This document shows, piece by piece, positions 61,252 through 64,000 of a stretch of DNA of 64,000 nt. The DNA is from Tetrahymena elliotti 4EA (taxonomy: Eukaryota; Ciliophora; Oligohymenophorea; Hymenostomatida; Tetrahymenidae), in assembly GCA_000231825.2 (NCBI GenBank), contig JH720310.1, positions 681,583-745,582 on the forward strand, in the 5' to 3' direction. Below the pieces are notes generated by a model, which was given only the letters and a program-made list of their open reading frames with translations, was not told the origin of the DNA and did not search any database. The position numbers were made by a program, and so were the translations under genes. The stretch's first letter is position 1. The number at the start of each line of letters is the position of its first letter.

Positions 61252-64000
61252 TCAAGCATTTTATTCAATAATATTCTAATTAGAGTTTAAATTATCATCA
61301 ATCTAAGGAATAATTTAAATATTGAAACTGTGTTAATAAGTCTAGTTAAGATCTACTTATGTCTTTTCAAAATTAACAACAATATTTTTCTCCTACTCAG
61401 AAATAGTGATACTTTAATTAGTCTATTACTTTTCTGAATTATCATTCATATTTTTATATAGTTCAGCTTTGCATTCATTTAATTTATTTTCTTCTTGTTC
61501 ATTTAATTAAACATCTCCTGGCTTTTATTTGTGCAAGTTGAATGTGCTAAGGTTTTGTTAAGCTAATATATCTTCTACTTAAATAAATTCGCTGTTTTAA
61601 ATCTAACTTTCATTTTTGATGTCTTTTTCTATGTCATAATTATATTTATTTAAATTTGTTTCTGCTTTCCTATATTTAAGTTCTGTTAGTTTAGGTGATG
61701 ACCTTATTTCTTTTTATTTTATTTAAAATTTTAAAATTAATTTATACTAAAGATTCTCATATATTAAGGTAATTTTCAAAACAAATGTTTTTTTTAATTT
61801 TACTTTCTTAAGGGTTTAAAAAAATTCATTGTTTTTTGAAAATAATCCTTAATTTCTGAGAATCCACAATAATATTAAATATTTTATTGAATTACTATGA
61901 AAACTAGAAAAAACAACTTCTGAATGATTAGTTTAGTTTATATTTACTGATTATTTCTTTCTGAATTCTCTAGAGGGACTAAATTCCTAAATTAATAATT
62001 ATATTTTAATTCTAATTTTAAATATTTTAAACATACCTTTTATTTCTTTTTCAAACTTTAGTTTTAAATCTAAAAGCTCTAAGGGAGGGAGAACTAATTC
62101 TTCTCATCAGCTTTTAGTTTACAATCAATATTTTTTTAAACTGCTGAATTAGGACTTAATTATTTATTATTTATCAGCATATATTTGATAGGTTGTTTAT
62201 TTTGCTACACTATCTATACATTTATTTTTTGTTCTTCTTTTTGTAAGTTTGATTCTCTAGATTGCTCTATTTAATTTTGATGCCTCCTCACAAATGGGGA
62301 GACACTCTTTATTTACTCTAAGCTTTTAACTTAGTTTTTCTTGAAGTTTACTTTTTCAATCTAAATTTTAATTAATAAATGATTTTTGAAAAATAGAAAT
62401 TAAAATTACATCATTTAGATTATATTTGGTAGTTTTTTATAAATCTAATTATGACTAGCATATTCCCAATAAATTTGCATTTTATTTAAATTTTTCTTCA
62501 TCAATTTTAGCAATTTAATTTGTTGTTTTATTCATTTATTCTTTTCTTTCTGATTACCTACTTGGAGATGCACTTTTATTAAATTTGAATTTTTTTAAAT
62601 TAGGAATCTAGATAGCTGATAGCTATTTCTCCCTTTATTCTATCTTTTGTTGACTCTTAAATTTTATTTTATAAAACTACTACAATTTAGGAGATAATAA
62701 CTATAACTATTATTCTACATAATCAACAAATTCATTTTTCAAAGAATTCAAATTAAAAAAGCTATCCAAATATCTAATTTATTTAAAATAATTAACTAAT
62801 CTTCTTATTTTATTAGAAAATAAAGCTTACTTAGGGTAAGGAATTTTTTAGATTTGTTCAGTATTGTCATTTGAATATGATCTCTCAAATAATTAATTCT
62901 AATTAAGTAAAATAGACTTCAACAATTTTTAAGAATTTAAAATAATTTACAATGTTATTTTGTTTTTCGTTTTCTTCAGTTTCATTTTTATCATTTAGTC
63001 TTTCCTAATTTCTAAAAGGAAAAAATGAATGAATGAATAATTTTATTTTTATTTTTATATTTAATTTTACTCATCTGGTTTATTTTTAACATTAGAATGA
63101 ATTAAAAGATTAGCTAATCTAGTTTTGTTCACTTTTTGGCTTTTTTTATTCATTTCTGAGTTATCTGTTTAATTTTATTCACTTTGCTGTTCATTTTCTT
63201 GATTTTAGAAATTAAAATAAAATCTTTTTTAAGATTTATTTTGGGAAGAATTTTAGTGAGCTTGCTTAATCCATTATTTCAGAAGCTAATTTTGATAAAA
63301 AAAATCTTAATAATCTAAAGACCCTAAAAATTATTTAATTAAGTTGTTTATATTTTCTACAGAGAGGTCTTTTTCTTATAAACAATAAATAACTATTAAT
63401 CCACCATTTTCTAGAAGTTGTTTTCTTGATTTTTCATTGTTTTAAGTTTCACCTGGGATATATTTTTTCCTATCAAATTGTCCTCCAATAATGAGGAGGG
63501 ATTTTATTAGAAGTTCAATTTATTTATCAAATAGATATTCTTCTGGATTGATATTTTCTTTGATGGATATATTTTTGTTCAGAGTGAGATTAATTTTTGA
63601 AAATAATAAACTGCAAAGTGTATGAATATATTAGCCAGGCATTTACTTTCGTTTATTCAAAATAATTCTGCAAATTTCATAACTTGCTTCGATCATGATG
63701 CTTAATATTTATTCTGGTAATTCTTCTTGCAAAATAAGGGAATAAACTCTATCAGAATATTCCTTTTCGAGTAGAATTAGTTTTATATTTGATTCTAAAA
63801 TTAATTTAAACCCTTTTATGTACCATTTTAATTCTTTCTATTCTAATTCTTTCCAAATTTTTATTTTTGTTAATATAGTTGTGAATGAATTCTGAATAGC
63901 GTCATAGTCTTTAAAAGGATAATTTTATATCTATAAATAGATATGTTAGTATAGCTATTTTGCTAATTAAGTGTCATCTTTTTTCATCTTCAAATTTATA
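61252..64000 (-). CDS. Partial Q/N/K-rich protein of unknown function
   Basis: Runs off the right edge, so the start is missing. The frame is open from the edge through about 63080. It continues through several small introns: one near 62930-63060, one near 62365-62415 (GTAATTTT..AAATTTAG), and one joining an exon that ends near 62040 to the last exon from about 61710. It ends at the TGA at 61252-61254. The N-terminal visible part is helical and fairly balanced (QNSFTTILTKIKIWKELEQK, LLIKSLLIIGGQFDRKKY) and could be an armadillo-like or other helical repeat domain. The remainder is Gln, Asn, Lys and Ser-rich with little structure. No signal peptide, membrane segment or catalytic motif is visible and the family is not recognised. 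Confidence 0.65.

Noticed and set aside
1..64000. Chromosome breakage sequence or telomeric repeats
   Set aside because: No GGGGTT tandem run or breakage-signal match was noticed by eye; the poly-G run is not telomeric.

Overview
The window looks like a piece of a ciliate macronuclear genome, most probably Tetrahymena. It is extremely A/T-rich, and long proteins only appear when TAA and TAG are read as glutamine with TGA as the sole stop. Introns are short, A/T-rich and GT..AG. Under this code the scattered short ORFs join into about sixteen protein-coding loci and one tRNA gene. All exon structures were read by eye. Where every junction was traced, the summed exon lengths are divisible by three (the 2.5 kb, MAPKKK, Sel1 and phosphofructokinase genes).

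Layout. 1-2.5 kb: mostly noncoding, with one weak exon candidate. 2.5-26 kb: an unknown acidic protein (-), a MAPKKK-type kinase with a long low-complexity tail (-), a multipass OSCA/TMEM63-like membrane protein (-), a small coiled-coil protein (+), a second, divergent kinase-like protein (-), a decayed leucine-rich-repeat (LRR) gene (+) and a Sel1-repeat protein (-). 27.2-32.7 kb: a multi-exon LRR protein ending in a degenerate kinase-like domain (+). 33.5-55.4 kb: six same-strand genes for secreted, cysteine-rich, probably GPI-anchored surface proteins of the immobilization-antigen type. This array is interrupted by tRNA-Pro(AGG) and by a second LRR gene in which nearly every repeat is its own exon. 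56.8-64 kb: a plant/trypanosome-type ATP phosphofructokinase (-), a small membrane protein (-) whose reading frame overlaps the kinase start, and a Q/N/K-rich partial gene running off the right edge (-).

How the genes relate. The surface-antigen array is one expanded family. Its members share an N-terminal module, a variable number (2-13) of roughly 33-residue Cys repeats, a conserved C-terminal module and a hydrophobic tail. The three LRR loci show three states of another repeat family: intronless and decayed, exon-per-repeat, and fused to a pseudokinase-like domain. The two N-terminal MGNN kinases are candidates for membrane-attached signalling proteins. Intergenic spaces and several introns hold diverged tandem repeats, typical of a fast-changing accessory region. 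No mobile element ORF, CRISPR array or rRNA was seen.
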